Source of the DNA: an uncultured Odoribacter sp.
GTDB lineage: Bacteria > Bacteroidota > Bacteroidia > Bacteroidales > Marinifilaceae
Reading direction: 5' to 3'
Assembly: GCA_905193145.1 (NCBI GenBank)
Contig: CAJJNP010000001.1
Span: 8,210-72,209 of the forward strand
Length of the DNA: 64,000 nucleotides
Shown here: piece after piece, positions 44,104-53,731 of the stretch
Layout of the letters: each line of letters opens with the position of its first letter
Numbering within the stretch: position 1 is the stretch's first letter
Program-made: the position numbers and the translations under genes
Notes under the pieces: model-generated
Told to the model about the DNA's origin: nothing
The model's input: only the letters and a program-made list of their open reading frames with translations
Database searches by the model: none

Positions 44104-47100
44104 ATGAGTATATATAATTCAGCGGTAAACAAACCCATATCTACCTTGATGGTCTTCATTGCCATTTTGGTATTGGGTATTGCCTCCTACATTCAGTTGC
44201 CGGTGGACCAATATCCAAAGATGGACCCACCCTACTTGACTGTAATGGCAACATATCCGGGAGCCAATGCTTCGGATATTGAAGAAAATGTCACCAAAAT
44301 TCTGGAAGATCAACTAAACTCTGTAGATGATTTGAAAGAGTTAAGTTCTACATCTTATGATAACTTGGCTGTTATATCATTGGAATTCGAATGGGAAGCC
44401 AATCTTGACGAAGCCTCTAACGACGTACGAGACGCTGTTGACAAAGCAATGCAAAACTTGCCCGATGATATTGACCGTCCAACAATCATGCGTTTCAACA
44501 CTTCAATGATGCCTATCTTGATTTATGCTGTTACCGCAAAGGAATCCTATCCCGGCATTGACAAAATCATTGATGACAAAGTTATCACCCGTTTGAATCA
44601 AGTAGACGGAGTCGCTTCTGTAACCTTAGCCGGAGCACCCGAGCGTGTTGTATATGTCGATTTGAATCCAAACCAATTGGATGCCTACAACCTCACCTTG
44701 GAGCAAATTGGCAACAAGATTCTTGCAGAAAACAAGGACGTATCTTCCGGTAATGTCAAAATGGGAGAGATGGACTACACTCTCCGTGTAGAAGGGGAAT
44801 TTGAAGAGAGCGACCAAATTAAAAATATCGTATTGGGAACACAAAACAACAGAACCATCTATCTACATGATGTAGCAACTGTACGTGATACAATCAAGGA
44901 TATCACCTTGGAGCAATTAATCAATCGCGGGGATGGCGGTGTATTGTTGATCACAAAACAAACTGATGCAAATGCTGTTGCTGTTGCAAAAGAAGCTAAA
45001 GAGCAGTTAGAATTGGCAATGAGAGAATTGCCTACTGATATTAAATTCGAAATCATCTCTGATAACTCAGAATTTATCATCAACTCAATCAACAACCTGC
45101 AAGAATCTTTGATGTATGCATTGATTTTCGTTGTATTGGTTGTATTCCTATTCCTCGGACGTTGGCGCGCTACATTTATTATTGCCTTGACTATTCCGAT
45201 TTCATTGATTGTAGCCTTCATCTACCTATTTGCGACAGGTGAATCCTTGAATATGATTTCTCTATCATCATTGTCAATTGCCGTAGGTATGGTTGTAGAC
45301 GATGCCATCGTGGTACTGGAAAACATCACCAAACACGTTGATCGTGGTAGCCGTCCTCGAGAAGCTGCAAAATATGGTACAAACGAAGTATGGTTGTCGG
45401 TAATTGTAACAACATTAGTAACTGTAGCCGTATTCTTCCCCTTGACATTGGTAAGCGGAATGACAGGAATCTTATTCAAACAACTCGGTTGGATTGTCTG
45501 TATAACAGTTTGTACATCAACTGCAACAGCCATCTCTTTGACCCCGATGCTTTGTTCTCAATTACTCAAGATTCAAGAAAAAAGCTCTTCAAATAAATTC
45601 AGTTTCTACTATTTCACCACCAAATGCCTCGACCGTTTGGATGTAGAATACGAAAAATTGATTCGTTGGGTTCTTTGCCATAAAACAGTGGTAATCAGCT
45701 CTATGTTCTTCTTATTCTTGGGATCTTGCGGATTAAGCCGTTACATCAAAACAGACTTCATGCCCCAAAATGACCAGAATAACTTGAACGTTTATGTAAA
45801 GATGCAATCCGGACAACGCGTAGAAGTAACCAAAGGAATCGCTTTACAAATAGACTCTATCATTCGTGCAGAAGTTCCAGAAATTCGTTTGATCAACTTG
45901 TCATATGGTAGTGAAGAAGAAGCATCATTTGCATCTATGATGAACAGTACCGGAAACAACATATTGAACATGCGTCTACGTACCATAGACCGTGCAGATC
46001 GTGACAGAAGTGTATTTGTTATAGCAGACCAAATTCGTGGAATCTTAAAACGCTTCCCGGATATCCTACAATATACAGTCACCACCAGTACTGGAGGTTC
46101 AATGGGTAGCAACAGTGTCGATGTTGAAATAATGGGTCACGACTTTAATGCAACCAACCGTCTGGCACAAGAATTAGCAATTCAAATGCGTCAGATTCCT
46201 GGAGCAGAAGATATTAAAATCAGTCGTGACGATGATAAATCCGAACTACAAATCATCCTAGATCAAGACAAGTTGGCACAACATGGATTGACAACATCTC
46301 AGGTCGGACAAATCATGCGAAACCGTATATACGGATTCCGTAACAGCAAATTCAAAGAAGATGGTGAAGAATATGATATCATCGTCCGTTTGGATGAAAA
46401 ATACCGTTCTTCTCTGACTGAAGTTGAAAACATCATTATCACAGATGGTAAAGGTCAAAAAGTTCGTTTGAAAGAGCTTGGCAAGATTAAAGAATTCTTC
46501 TCTCCACCAAACATTGAACGTAAAAGTAAACAGCGTCTGTTAAAGGTATCTGTTACTCCTGCAGCAGGATATGCATTGGGAGACATTGCAACAGAAGCCC
46601 AAAAAATCATAGACAATCTGGATGAAATTCCACAAGGTATAACATTATATGTTGGTGGTAACTATGAAGACCAACAAGAATCCTTCAGTTCTTTGATAGC
46701 TTTATTACTTTTATCATTGATGTTGGTATACATCGTAATGGCTGCACAGTTCGAATCATTCAAGATGCCTTTCATCATCATGTTGTCAATCCCATTCGCC
46801 TTCACTGGTGTTGTACTGGCCTTATTGATGACTAATACGACCTTGAGTATCGTAGCAGCATTGGGAGGTGTCATGTTGGTCGGTATTGTAACTAAGAACG
46901 GTATTGTATTGATTGACTTTATCAACTTAATGCGCGAACGCGGCATACGCCTGTACGATGCCATTGCCGGAGCTTGTCGTTCACGTCTGCGTCCGGTATT
47001 AATGACTTCATTAACCACAATACTTGGTATGGTACCTATGGCAATGAGTACCGGAGATGGTTCTGAAACCTGGCGCCCAATGGGTATCGCCGTTATCGGT

Positions 47101-47265
47101 GGTATGGTATTCTCAACCATCATTACTATGATTATTGTACCTGCTGTATATGCAGCAATGGACAGAAGCGGAAGCCGCGACAAAAAGAAGAATCTTGCCA
47201 AGCAATTTAAGTTCATGAGCGACTTCAATGCAGAAAAAGATCTTCCTAAGAAAAAAGAGAACTAA
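44104..47265 (+). CDS. RND multidrug-type efflux pump (HAE1 family)
   Basis: A 1053-residue AcrB-like permease of normal length with 12 helices. The proton-relay residues are standard: Asp-Asp in VGMVVDDAIVVLENI (TM4) and Lys in GIVTKNGIVLID (TM10). This contrasts with the two pumps of the hybrid cluster, where Asp-Asn and Asn replace them. Powered by proton flow, it should export hydrophobic compounds or metabolites; the substrate cannot be deduced. Confidence 0.94.
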   Translation: MSIYNSAVNKPISTLMVFIAILVLGIASYIQLPVDQYPKMDPPYLTVMATYPGANASDIEENVTKILEDQLNSVDDLKELSSTSYDNLAVISLEFEWEANLDEASNDVRDAVDKAMQNLPDDIDRPTIMRFNTSMMPILIYAVTAKESYPGIDKIIDDKVITRLNQVDGVASVTLAGAPERVVYVDLNPNQLDAYNLTLEQIGNKILAENKDVSSGNVKMGEMDYTLRVEGEFEESDQIKNIVLGTQNNRTIYLHDVATVRDTIKDITLEQLINRGDGGVLLITKQTDANAVAVAKEAKEQLELAMRELPTDIKFEIISDNSEFIINSINNLQESLMYALIFVVLVVFLFLGRWRATFIIALTIPISLIVAFIYLFATGESLNMISLSSLSIAVGMVVDDAIVVLENITKHVDRGSRPREAAKYGTNEVWLSVIVTTLVTVAVFFPLTLVSGMTGILFKQLGWIVCITVCTSTATAISLTPMLCSQLLKIQEKSSSNKFSFYYFTTKCLDRLDVEYEKLIRWVLCHKTVVISSMFFLFLGSCGLSRYIKTDFMPQNDQNNLNVYVKMQSGQRVEVTKGIALQIDSIIRAEVPEIRLINLSYGSEEEASFASMMNSTGNNILNMRLRTIDRADRDRSVFVIADQIRGILKRFPDILQYTVTTSTGGSMGSNSVDVEIMGHDFNATNRLAQELAIQMRQIPGAEDIKISRDDDKSELQIILDQDKLAQHGLTTSQVGQIMRNRIYGFRNSKFKEDGEEYDIIVRLDEKYRSSLTEVENIIITDGKGQKVRLKELGKIKEFFSPPNIERKSKQRLLKVSVTPAAGYALGDIATEAQKIIDNLDEIPQGITLYVGGNYEDQQESFSSLIALLLLSLMLVYIVMAAQFESFKMPFIIMLSIPFAFTGVVLALLMTNTTLSIVAALGGVMLVGIVTKNGIVLIDFINLMRERGIRLYDAIAGACRSRLRPVLMTSLTTILGMVPMAMSTGDGSETWRPMGIAVIGGMVFSTIITMIIVPAVYAAMDRSGSRDKKKNLAKQFKFMSDFNAEKDLPKKKEN

Positions 47266-47274
47266 ATAAAGACC

Positions 47275-47304
47275 GATTAAAAGTCTGATTCCAGACTTTT
47301 AATC
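47275..47304 (+). other. Hairpin between the RND pump and PII-like genes
   Basis: A perfect 13-bp stem (GATTAAAAGTCTG / CAGACTTTTAATC) with a 4-nt loop, 9 nt after the pump stop and 22 nt before the next ATG. It lacks a clear terminal T-run, so it may be an attenuator or an mRNA-stabilising element that sets the ratio of the two products. Confidence 0.65.
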
Positions 47305-47326
47305 TCTCAATAAATTCAACTCAACT

Positions 47327-47623
47327 ATGAAAAAAGCAGTATTTATCACATACAACCAAGCATTGACAGAACGTGTAGCCTACATGCTTGACCAACTGCA
47401 GGTACGAGGCTTTACCCAATGGCCATTAGTTAATGGTGCCGGCACAACAGACGGCGAACCCCGCATGGGCTCACATACATGGCCGGAAATGAACTCAGCA
47501 ACCATCACAATTGTAGACGAAGAGATGGTTCCCCTTATCTTGAAATATGTCAAGAAACTTGATGAAGTAAATAAAGAAAACGGTATCCGAGCTTTTGTAT
47601 GGGATATTACAGATATGTATTAA
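47327..47623 (+). CDS. Small PII-like protein associated with RND pump
   Basis: A 98-residue cytoplasmic protein without signal or membrane segment. The order of beta strands and helices (KKAVFITYNQ..., RGFTQWPLVNGAG, SATITIVDEEMVPLILKYVKKLDE, GIRAFVWDI) suggests the ferredoxin-like PII/CutA fold. Similar short genes follow RND operons in Bacteroidota, as I recall. A trimeric sensor or pump-regulating protein is plausible but unproven. The DUF3240 PII-like proteins beside heavy-metal pumps are a possible analogy. Confidence 0.65.
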   Translation: MKKAVFITYNQALTERVAYMLDQLQVRGFTQWPLVNGAGTTDGEPRMGSHTWPEMNSATITIVDEEMVPLILKYVKKLDEVNKENGIRAFVWDITDMY

Positions 47624-47639
47624 AACAAACAATGACATA

Positions 47640-47674
47640 AAAATAGCCGGAAGTGAAAACTCCCGGCTATTTTT
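47640..47674. terminator. Bidirectional terminator, PII-like gene / yitT-like gene
   Basis: Arms AAATAGCCGG and CCGGCTATTT enclose a small inner stem (AGT/ACT), with A-rich and T-rich flanks on either side, between convergent genes. Confidence 0.85.
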
Positions 47675-47690
47675 ATATTCCAGTCTGATT

Positions 47691-48602
47691 TTATTCCTCT
47701 TTCAAAGGCTTGAATCCACGACCTAAAATCTCTTTTGAATCAATCACATTGATAAAAGCTTCCGGATCAATCTCTGCTATTCTATGACGTAAAACCATCA
47801 TTTCACGCCGAGTAAGAATAGTATAAATCATATTACGGCTCTGTCCTTTATACATTCCCACAGCAGGCAACAAAGTTGCACCACGATTAATTTCGTTGAT
47901 AATAACATTCTTAATCGGATCCACTTTATCAGATACAATCATCAAAGTCTTATGAACAGCAGCACCATCCAAAACAAGGTCAATCACTTTACCTTCAATA
48001 AATACAATAATCCATGAATACATAGGCAAACGCCAGTCACCGAAGGCAACTACCGTACTCAAAGTAATCGTACAGTCAACAATGATTACCAAAGTTCCCA
48101 AAGAAATATGAGTATATTTATTCAAAATCATTGAGATGATATCCGAACCTCCTGAGGTAGCACGAGCTTTGAAAATCATACCGATACCAACACCATAAAC
48201 GATACCACCGAAAATTGCTGACAACAACTGCTCGTTTAACATTGTACGGTCAACAATACCCGGCTCCAACAATGCATCATATCCATATACATAGTGAATC
48301 AAACGCATAAATCCCGGAATAGCAAATGTACAGATAACGGTCTTTACACCAAACATACCACCTAAGAAATAGATTCCCAACAATAAAAGAGGAACATCCA
48401 TACACAAAGCTGCGACTTCAGTTTCCCATCCCCACAAATGGTGGAATACCATAGACAAGCCATAAGTTCCTCCCGGAGCGAAACCGTACGGCTCAGCAAA
48501 CATTACAGCTCCTAAAGCAAATACAAAACATCCGCCCAAAAGCCAACCATAGGTAATAAAAAAATCTTTCGACAAAAACTTTTCTTTTGTAACAAATCCC
48601 AT
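47691..48602 (-). CDS. YitT-family membrane protein
   Basis: A 303-residue protein with five or six transmembrane helices (about 12-215) and a C-terminal DUF2179 domain (about 225-285, KTLMIVSDKVDPIKNVIINEINRGATLLPAVGMYKG). The family is widespread and its transport substrate is not firmly known. A TAATTTTG promoter box lies at 48644-48651 (minus), about 42 nt upstream. Confidence 0.9.
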   Translation of the reverse strand: MGFVTKEKFLSKDFFITYGWLLGGCFVFALGAVMFAEPYGFAPGGTYGLSMVFHHLWGWETEVAALCMDVPLLLLGIYFLGGMFGVKTVICTFAIPGFMRLIHYVYGYDALLEPGIVDRTMLNEQLLSAIFGGIVYGVGIGMIFKARATSGGSDIISMILNKYTHISLGTLVIIVDCTITLSTVVAFGDWRLPMYSWIIVFIEGKVIDLVLDGAAVHKTLMIVSDKVDPIKNVIINEINRGATLLPAVGMYKGQSRNMIYTILTRREMMVLRHRIAEIDPEAFINVIDSKEILGRGFKPLKEE

Positions 48603-48643
48603 ATAGATACAGATTTAGGTTTATGAATACTATTTAACGGTCA

Positions 48644-48651
48644 CAAAATTA
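48644..48651 (-). promoter_or_regulatory. -7 box of yitT-like gene
   Basis: TAATTTTG on the minus strand, an exact match to TAnnTTTG. Upstream (48741-48780) two imperfect 20-bp tandem repeats of GCATATTCATACAAACACAA type lie between this promoter and the nrdG stop. Confidence 0.6.
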
Positions 48652-48780
48652 CAAATACTTTTCGGCATTTTCGAATCATAAATTATTTTAATAAAATACG
48701 CAATACACTGAACAACAATGCAAAACCCCACAATAGGTTTGCATATTCATACAAACACAAGCATATTTATACAAAAACTC

Positions 48781-49299
48781 CTAAATCGCCACTATAGGCA
48801 ATGGCTCATAATCCACTAATACAGTTTTTCCTAACTGCAACGAAGCTTCCACATCCACCAACCGTTGATTACTACTTCCACGAAACAGCAACTCTGTATC
48901 CCGTAATTTTTGCACATACCGTCCATCAACCAAAACATCAATATAAGGCAATATCTGCAACATGCGCCGCGACCGACAAATATCCTCAAAGCGATAACCG
49001 GTATAACACCAAATTGTTTTTTTGCTCTGAGACTTGATTAACCTTGCCAGCTCGGTAAATGCCTCCACCTGTTCCAAGGGATCACCACCGCTGAAAGTAA
49101 CGTTCGAAAAAGGATCTGACAACAACTGTTTTGCCACCTGCTCCACTTCCACTCGATATCCGTTTGCCGGATTCCATGACTGCGGATTGTGGCAACCCTC
49201 ACAATGATGACGACACCCGGCTGCGTAAATGGCCGTCCGGAATCCCGGACCATCCACCACTGTATCTTCTACAATATCCATTAAAACCAAATCCATCAT
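48781..49299 (-). CDS. nrdG: Anaerobic ribonucleotide reductase activating protein
   Basis: A 172-residue radical-SAM activase that generates the glycyl radical on NrdD. The iron-sulfur motif CRHHCEGC (Cx3Cx2C, about 30-37) and the SAM-binding TFSGGDPLEQ are present, with the usual short length. It follows nrdD by 9 nt and is therefore also under the cobalamin riboswitch. Confidence 0.95.
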   Translation of the reverse strand: MMDLVLMDIVEDTVVDGPGFRTAIYAAGCRHHCEGCHNPQSWNPANGYRVEVEQVAKQLLSDPFSNVTFSGGDPLEQVEAFTELARLIKSQSKKTIWCYTGYRFEDICRSRRMLQILPYIDVLVDGRYVQKLRDTELLFRGSSNQRLVDVEASLQLGKTVLVDYEPLPIVAI

Positions 49300-49308
49300 G
49301 CCAAAATT

Positions 49309-51516
49309 TTAACTATGGCGCACCCGATCATGCAACTCAGCCAGCTTTGCACGATTCCAACGATCTGTCGTTCCCACCAAATATCCGGTAATTCGCTGCA
49401 GACAATCCATGTTCCAACTTCCACAAACCGGACATACCTCTTCACCATCCACAGCATCCTCATGTCCGCAATCCATGCAGCGGTTGCGATTATGATTCAC
49501 AGAACAATATCCCATATTATAATAATCCATCATATCCACAACTGACATAATGGCAAACGGATTCTTCGTCGCATCTCCATCGATTTCTACATAAAAAATA
49601 TGCCCACCACGCGTCAGGTCATGATAAGGAGCCTCTACTTCTGCCTTATGCCGTGCACTGCATTTATAATACACCGGCACATGGTTAGAATTTGTATAAT
49701 ATTCTCGATCCGTAACTCCTGGAATCACACCAAAACTCTTTCTGTCTTTAATGGTAAACTTACCGCTCAAACCCTCTGCAGGAGTCGCCAAAACACTGTA
49801 ATTATGCCCATACTGAGCAGCATAACTATTAGCCTTATCACGCATATATGTGACAATACGCAATCCCAACTGTTGCGCATCCGCATCTTCGCCATGATGT
49901 TTGCCCGTCAATGCCACCAAACACTCTGCCAGACCGATAAATCCAATACCCAAAGTCCCTTGCTCAATTACACTCTCAATCGTATCCTCCGGTTTAAGAT
50001 TTTCCGAGCCATTCCATAATGCCGACATCAGCAAAGGAAACTGCTTCGCCTTAGCTGTTTTCTGAAATTCCAAACGTCTATGCAATTGCAATGCTGTCAA
50101 ATCCAATACAGAATCCAGCTTTTTAAAAAATGCACCGATACGCTCTTCCTTATCCGCTATACTCATACACTCGATTGCTATCCGCACAATATTCACCGTT
50201 GAAAATGACAAATTACCACGCCCGATAGAAGTCTTCTCTCCATTACGATTTTCAAACACGCGCGTCCGGCATCCCATTGTAGCGGTTTCATAACGATAAC
50301 GTTGCGGATCGTCCGCTTTCCACAATTCATGACGGTTAAAAGTAGCATCCAAATTAATGAAATTAGGAAAAAACCGACGAGCGGATACCTTACAGGCCAA
50401 TTCATACAAATCATAATTCGGGTCATCCGGCAGATAATTCACTCCCCTTTTTTTCTTCCAGATCTGTATCGGGAAAATCGCTGTTACACCATTCCCCACC
50501 CCCCGATAGGTAGACAACAACATCTCACGAATAATACACCGTCCTTCCGCAGAAATATCCGTACCGTAATTCACAGAACTAAACACCACCTGATTACCGC
50601 CACGACTATGGATTGTATTCATATTATGTATAAAAGCCTCCATAGCCTGATGCACGCGCCCCACAGTTCTGTTCACCGCATGCTGCAAAACCCGCTCATC
50701 GCCGTCCAATCCATCCAAATCACGTTTCACATAATCTTTCACCGGATAATCATATAAATGTTTGAAATTCTTTCCAAGCATATCCTCCAATACTTTCACC
50801 TCTTCCACAAAACTACTTCTGACATAAGGCGCCAGATAAAAATCGAAGGCCGGTATCGCCTGTCCTCCATGCATTTCATTTTGTGCTGTTTCCAAAGAAA
50901 TACACCCCAATATACTTGCTGTTTCTATCCGTTTTGCCGGTCTTGACTCTCCATGCCCGGCAAAAAAACCGTGTTTTAAAATCTTATCCAAAGGATGCTG
51001 CACACAAGTTAGACTCTTTGTCGGGTAATAATCCTTATCGTGAATATGAATATATCCCTGTCTGACTGCTTCCTTCACCTCAGCTGTCAACAAATAGTCA
51101 TCTACAAACGGTTTTGTTGTCTCGCTGGCAAACTTCATCATCATCCCAGCCGGAGTATCCGCATTCATATTCGCATTTTCTCGAGTCACATCATTCGACT
51201 TCGTCTCTATGATTTCCAGAAAAATATCACGAGTTTTGGCTTTACGGGCTACACTGCGTTGATTTCGATAAGCAATATATACTTGTGCCACATCCTTACG
51301 CCGGCTCTTCATCAATTCCATCTCCACACAATCCTGGATTTCCTCCACACTCATCTGCTCTTGGCCCCGACACGCAATACGGTCGGCAATATCCCTCGCC
51401 AATTCCATATCTTCACCTTTGTCCGTATGCAACATGGCCCGTCGCACCGCAGCAATTATTTTTTCTTCATTAAACCCCACTATCCTGCCATCTCTTTTCA
51501 ATACAGTCTGTATCAT
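49309..51516 (-). CDS. nrdD: Anaerobic (class III) ribonucleoside-triphosphate reductase
   Basis: A 735-residue glycyl-radical enzyme that makes dNTPs without oxygen. An N-terminal ATP-cone (VLKRDGRIVGFNEEKII, about 5-95) senses dATP/ATP. The catalytic barrel follows. The C-terminus has a zinc site (CMDCGHEDAVDGEEVCPVCG) and the glycyl radical motif (RITGYLVGT, about 708-716). The leader carries a cobalamin riboswitch, implying repression when vitamin B12 is plentiful. Confidence 0.96.
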   Translation of the reverse strand: MIQTVLKRDGRIVGFNEEKIIAAVRRAMLHTDKGEDMELARDIADRIACRGQEQMSVEEIQDCVEMELMKSRRKDVAQVYIAYRNQRSVARKAKTRDIFLEIIETKSNDVTRENANMNADTPAGMMMKFASETTKPFVDDYLLTAEVKEAVRQGYIHIHDKDYYPTKSLTCVQHPLDKILKHGFFAGHGESRPAKRIETASILGCISLETAQNEMHGGQAIPAFDFYLAPYVRSSFVEEVKVLEDMLGKNFKHLYDYPVKDYVKRDLDGLDGDERVLQHAVNRTVGRVHQAMEAFIHNMNTIHSRGGNQVVFSSVNYGTDISAEGRCIIREMLLSTYRGVGNGVTAIFPIQIWKKKRGVNYLPDDPNYDLYELACKVSARRFFPNFINLDATFNRHELWKADDPQRYRYETATMGCRTRVFENRNGEKTSIGRGNLSFSTVNIVRIAIECMSIADKEERIGAFFKKLDSVLDLTALQLHRRLEFQKTAKAKQFPLLMSALWNGSENLKPEDTIESVIEQGTLGIGFIGLAECLVALTGKHHGEDADAQQLGLRIVTYMRDKANSYAAQYGHNYSVLATPAEGLSGKFTIKDRKSFGVIPGVTDREYYTNSNHVPVYYKCSARHKAEVEAPYHDLTRGGHIFYVEIDGDATKNPFAIMSVVDMMDYYNMGYCSVNHNRNRCMDCGHEDAVDGEEVCPVCGSWNMDCLQRITGYLVGTTDRWNRAKLAELHDRVRHS

Positions 51517-51655
51517 ATCCTGTGTATTCTTTTATATTAAATAATTTCCAAGCTAATTACGACAGCTGACAAAATGAGGAGGGAAAAATAAATGACAAAC
51601 AATCCTTCATTCATGTCCCGGCTCTTTCCTCGAAAGCCATCGAAACATTGTCATC

Positions 51656-51822
51656 TGGCAGGTCTTCTGACTCACTCCCTGACCAAACCACCTTCCCATC
51701 CATTATCGACAGTGGCATTTCTTGATGTTTAGCCATTCATTCCGAGTTTACAGCAGCGGGACTGTTCAGGATTCACACCTGATTCCCTTTTAAGTCCGTT
51801 TCCAACGAACAGACACCAAATG
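51656..51822 (-). ncRNA. Cobalamin (AdoCbl) riboswitch before nrdD-nrdG
   Basis: Read on the minus strand the leader shows the B12-box landmarks in order: GGTGTCTG, GGGAATCAGGTGTGAATCC, CAGTCCCGCTGCTGTAAAC and, at the 3' end, GAGTCAGAAGACCTGCC. These are the conserved cobalamin riboswitch blocks at normal spacing. The 140 nt between the aptamer and the nrdD start contain a hairpin (GGCTTTC...GAAAGAGCC) that may form the expression platform. Confidence 0.92.
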
Positions 51823-51852
51823 ACAGACTCATATTCATTCACGAATCCACGG

Positions 51853-51860
51853 CAAAAATA
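51853..51860 (-). promoter_or_regulatory. nrdD -7 promoter box
   Basis: TATTTTTG on the minus strand, immediately upstream of the riboswitch, with a T-rich TTTTTTG 16 nt further upstream as a possible -33 element. The stretch up to 52064 is AT-rich and shows no other feature. Confidence 0.65.
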
Positions 51861-52064
51861 GAAACTTTTCAGAAAACAAAAAAGTTAAAATTGAAACTTA
51901 TAGAAAACAAAATTGCCGAAAAGACAATCAAAGTTTTCCATTTTACTCCAACCATCTTATTCGGCAATATACATCAATTTATTGAATATCTATATATTAA
52001 CTCAAAAACAACATCATTTATCATCAACGATATAATGACAAAAAATTTTCCTAAAATAAAATTA

Positions 52065-52559
52065 TTACAATTCAGAAGCCTCACTATCTTCCACCGATTT
52101 ATTTTTCTGTTGTTCCAGAAATTCAACCCAAATACGAGCAGCCTCTTCAACTGTTTTGACACACGGACGTTTCTTATAATAGGCCTCCGTTCGTTCTTCC
52201 GGCACCGGATTATCATGTTTTTTCTTGTCCAATCCCAACAACTCTGCACAGATCAACGAACCATTCCTCTTCACAAACTCATCAGCCAACTGCTGCACCA
52301 CCCGATAGTTCGCTTCCTTACCTGCCCTGTCCGCACCCTCCACACAGCCGGTTTCCAAACCTGCCAAGACAAACATTCCGCAAGCCGCTCCACATGTCAT
52401 ACGCATCCGTCCGATTCCTCCACCAAATGAAGCAGACATCCGCAATGCCTGTTCCTCCGTATAGCCATACATATCTGCAAATGCCGCACATACCGACTGC
52501 GAACAATTATATCCGGCACGGAACAGCTCCACAGCCCTTTCTATTCTCTCTTCCATCAT
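52065..52559 (-). CDS. C_GCAxxG_C_C family redox-type protein
   Basis: A 164-residue protein with the family's cysteine pattern: YNCSQSV (about 17-23), then SFGGGIGRMRMTCGAACG (about 44-61) and a later Cys. Members are small cytoplasmic or membrane-associated proteins of unknown function, with suspected metal or redox roles. Its start overlaps the TPR gene stop by 4 nt, so the two are translationally coupled. Confidence 0.85.
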   Translation of the reverse strand: MMEERIERAVELFRAGYNCSQSVCAAFADMYGYTEEQALRMSASFGGGIGRMRMTCGAACGMFVLAGLETGCVEGADRAGKEANYRVVQQLADEFVKRNGSLICAELLGLDKKKHDNPVPEERTEAYYKKRPCVKTVEEAARIWVEFLEQQKNKSVEDSEASEL

Positions 52560-53509
52560 AACGGTCTGTTTTTATACATATCCTCAAAATTAGAATAAGT
52601 GCCGTTGATTTTTTTAGCCTCTTCCCCCTCCGGATTCAGTTCCATCGCTTTTTTCAAATCTTCGAACGAACCATTCTTATCCCCTTTCATCAAACGCGCA
52701 CGTCCACGTTCGCTATAAGCCTTGGCAAAATCAGGTTTCAATTCAATCGCCTCATCAAACAGCTCAATTGCCTCATCCGGCTGCTCACGCGCAATAAAAA
52801 GACTTCCCAATTGCAGATATGCCTGTTCATTGAAAGGATTCAGCTCTATCACATAACGGTAATCCTGCTCCGCCTCTTCGCATTGTTTCAATACTTCATG
52901 AAGTTGTCCTCTCACCAGATAGGCCTGTTCCTCCTCCGGCACCAACTCCACAGCCTTCTCTGCATCCTGCAACCCGTCCGTATAGCCACCCGTAGCCAAC
53001 ATCACTTCGGCCCGCAACAACCACGCAGCCGCATAATCTTCCTTACCGGCTATTGCCTGCGACAGACTGACAATCGCCCCGATATTATCTCCGGTCATCT
53101 TTTTGGCGCGTCCTGCCAAATAATAAGCTCTCACTTCGGTATTATCCAACTCTGCCGCCCGTTCGCAATCTGCAATCACGTCAGCATAACGTTCAATCAT
53201 ATAGTTAAGATTTGCCCGCAACAACATCACCGCCACATTATCCGGTTCTTCTTCCAGCAAACGACCGGCCATCTCCACAGCCTCCTCCGTCTTATCCTCC
53301 CGCGAATAAGCCGTCACCAGATGCTCCATCACCTCCACATCTTTCTGAATCTTCAACGCCTCATTAAAACACCGGATAGCATAAGCTATCTTCCCCACCT
53401 TCAAAGCCTTGATTCCATCATATTTCAGCACATCAAAATTTTTCTGTGCCTTTACTTCTGCAGTTTCTTCTCCCTCACCAAAGAAAAGGGACTTAAAAAA
53501 GTTTGCCAT
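52556..53509 (-). CDS. Tetratricopeptide-repeat protein
   Basis: A 317-residue protein built mainly of about eight TPR units (AIRCFNEALKIQKD, AYYLAGRAKKMTGDNIGAIVSLSQAI, AYLQLGSLFIAREQPDEAIELFDEAIELKPDFAKAYSERGRARL). No signal peptide is evident, so it is probably a cytoplasmic scaffold. A TATTTTTG promoter box lies at 53535-53542 (minus). The 222-nt gap to the GH3 gene shows nothing else recognisable. Confidence 0.88.
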   Translation of the reverse strand: MANFFKSLFFGEGEETAEVKAQKNFDVLKYDGIKALKVGKIAYAIRCFNEALKIQKDVEVMEHLVTAYSREDKTEEAVEMAGRLLEEEPDNVAVMLLRANLNYMIERYADVIADCERAAELDNTEVRAYYLAGRAKKMTGDNIGAIVSLSQAIAGKEDYAAAWLLRAEVMLATGGYTDGLQDAEKAVELVPEEEQAYLVRGQLHEVLKQCEEAEQDYRYVIELNPFNEQAYLQLGSLFIAREQPDEAIELFDEAIELKPDFAKAYSERGRARLMKGDKNGSFEDLKKAMELNPEGEEAKKINGTYSNFEDMYKNRPL

Positions 53510-53534
53510 AGTTCATATTTTACAATAACGATGA

Positions 53535-53542
53535 CAAAAATA
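53535..53542 (-). promoter_or_regulatory. -7 box of the TPR / C_GCAxxG_C_C operon
   Basis: The minus strand reads TATTTTTG, an exact TAnnTTTG match, 26 nt before the TPR start. Confidence 0.6.
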
Positions 53543-53731
53543 CAAATTATATCCTCACCATAAAATATATCAGAGCCAAAGCCATCGACATCAATACCAA
53601 CCGAACCCTCTCCTTCCTTTTTATATAAATTTGATTTATAACCAACCCTTGAAAAGACCCTAACAGCAAAGGATAAAAAAATTCGGTGCCGTATAAAAAC
53701 AGCACAGAAACTTCATATAAAGCCTTATTCT

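Noticed and set aside
48741..48780. Two 20-bp tandem repeats, considered as a CRISPR remnant
   Set aside because: Only two imperfect units without spacers and no cas genes; better described as a small direct repeat.
50302..51540. Several plus-strand open frames over 130 codons
   Set aside because: They are antisense to nrdD, whose family motifs are clear; the frames reflect its codon use.
51891..52430. Open frame of 179 codons on the plus strand
   Set aside because: It overlaps the well-supported C_GCAxxG_C_C gene on the opposite strand and its product has no recognisable features.
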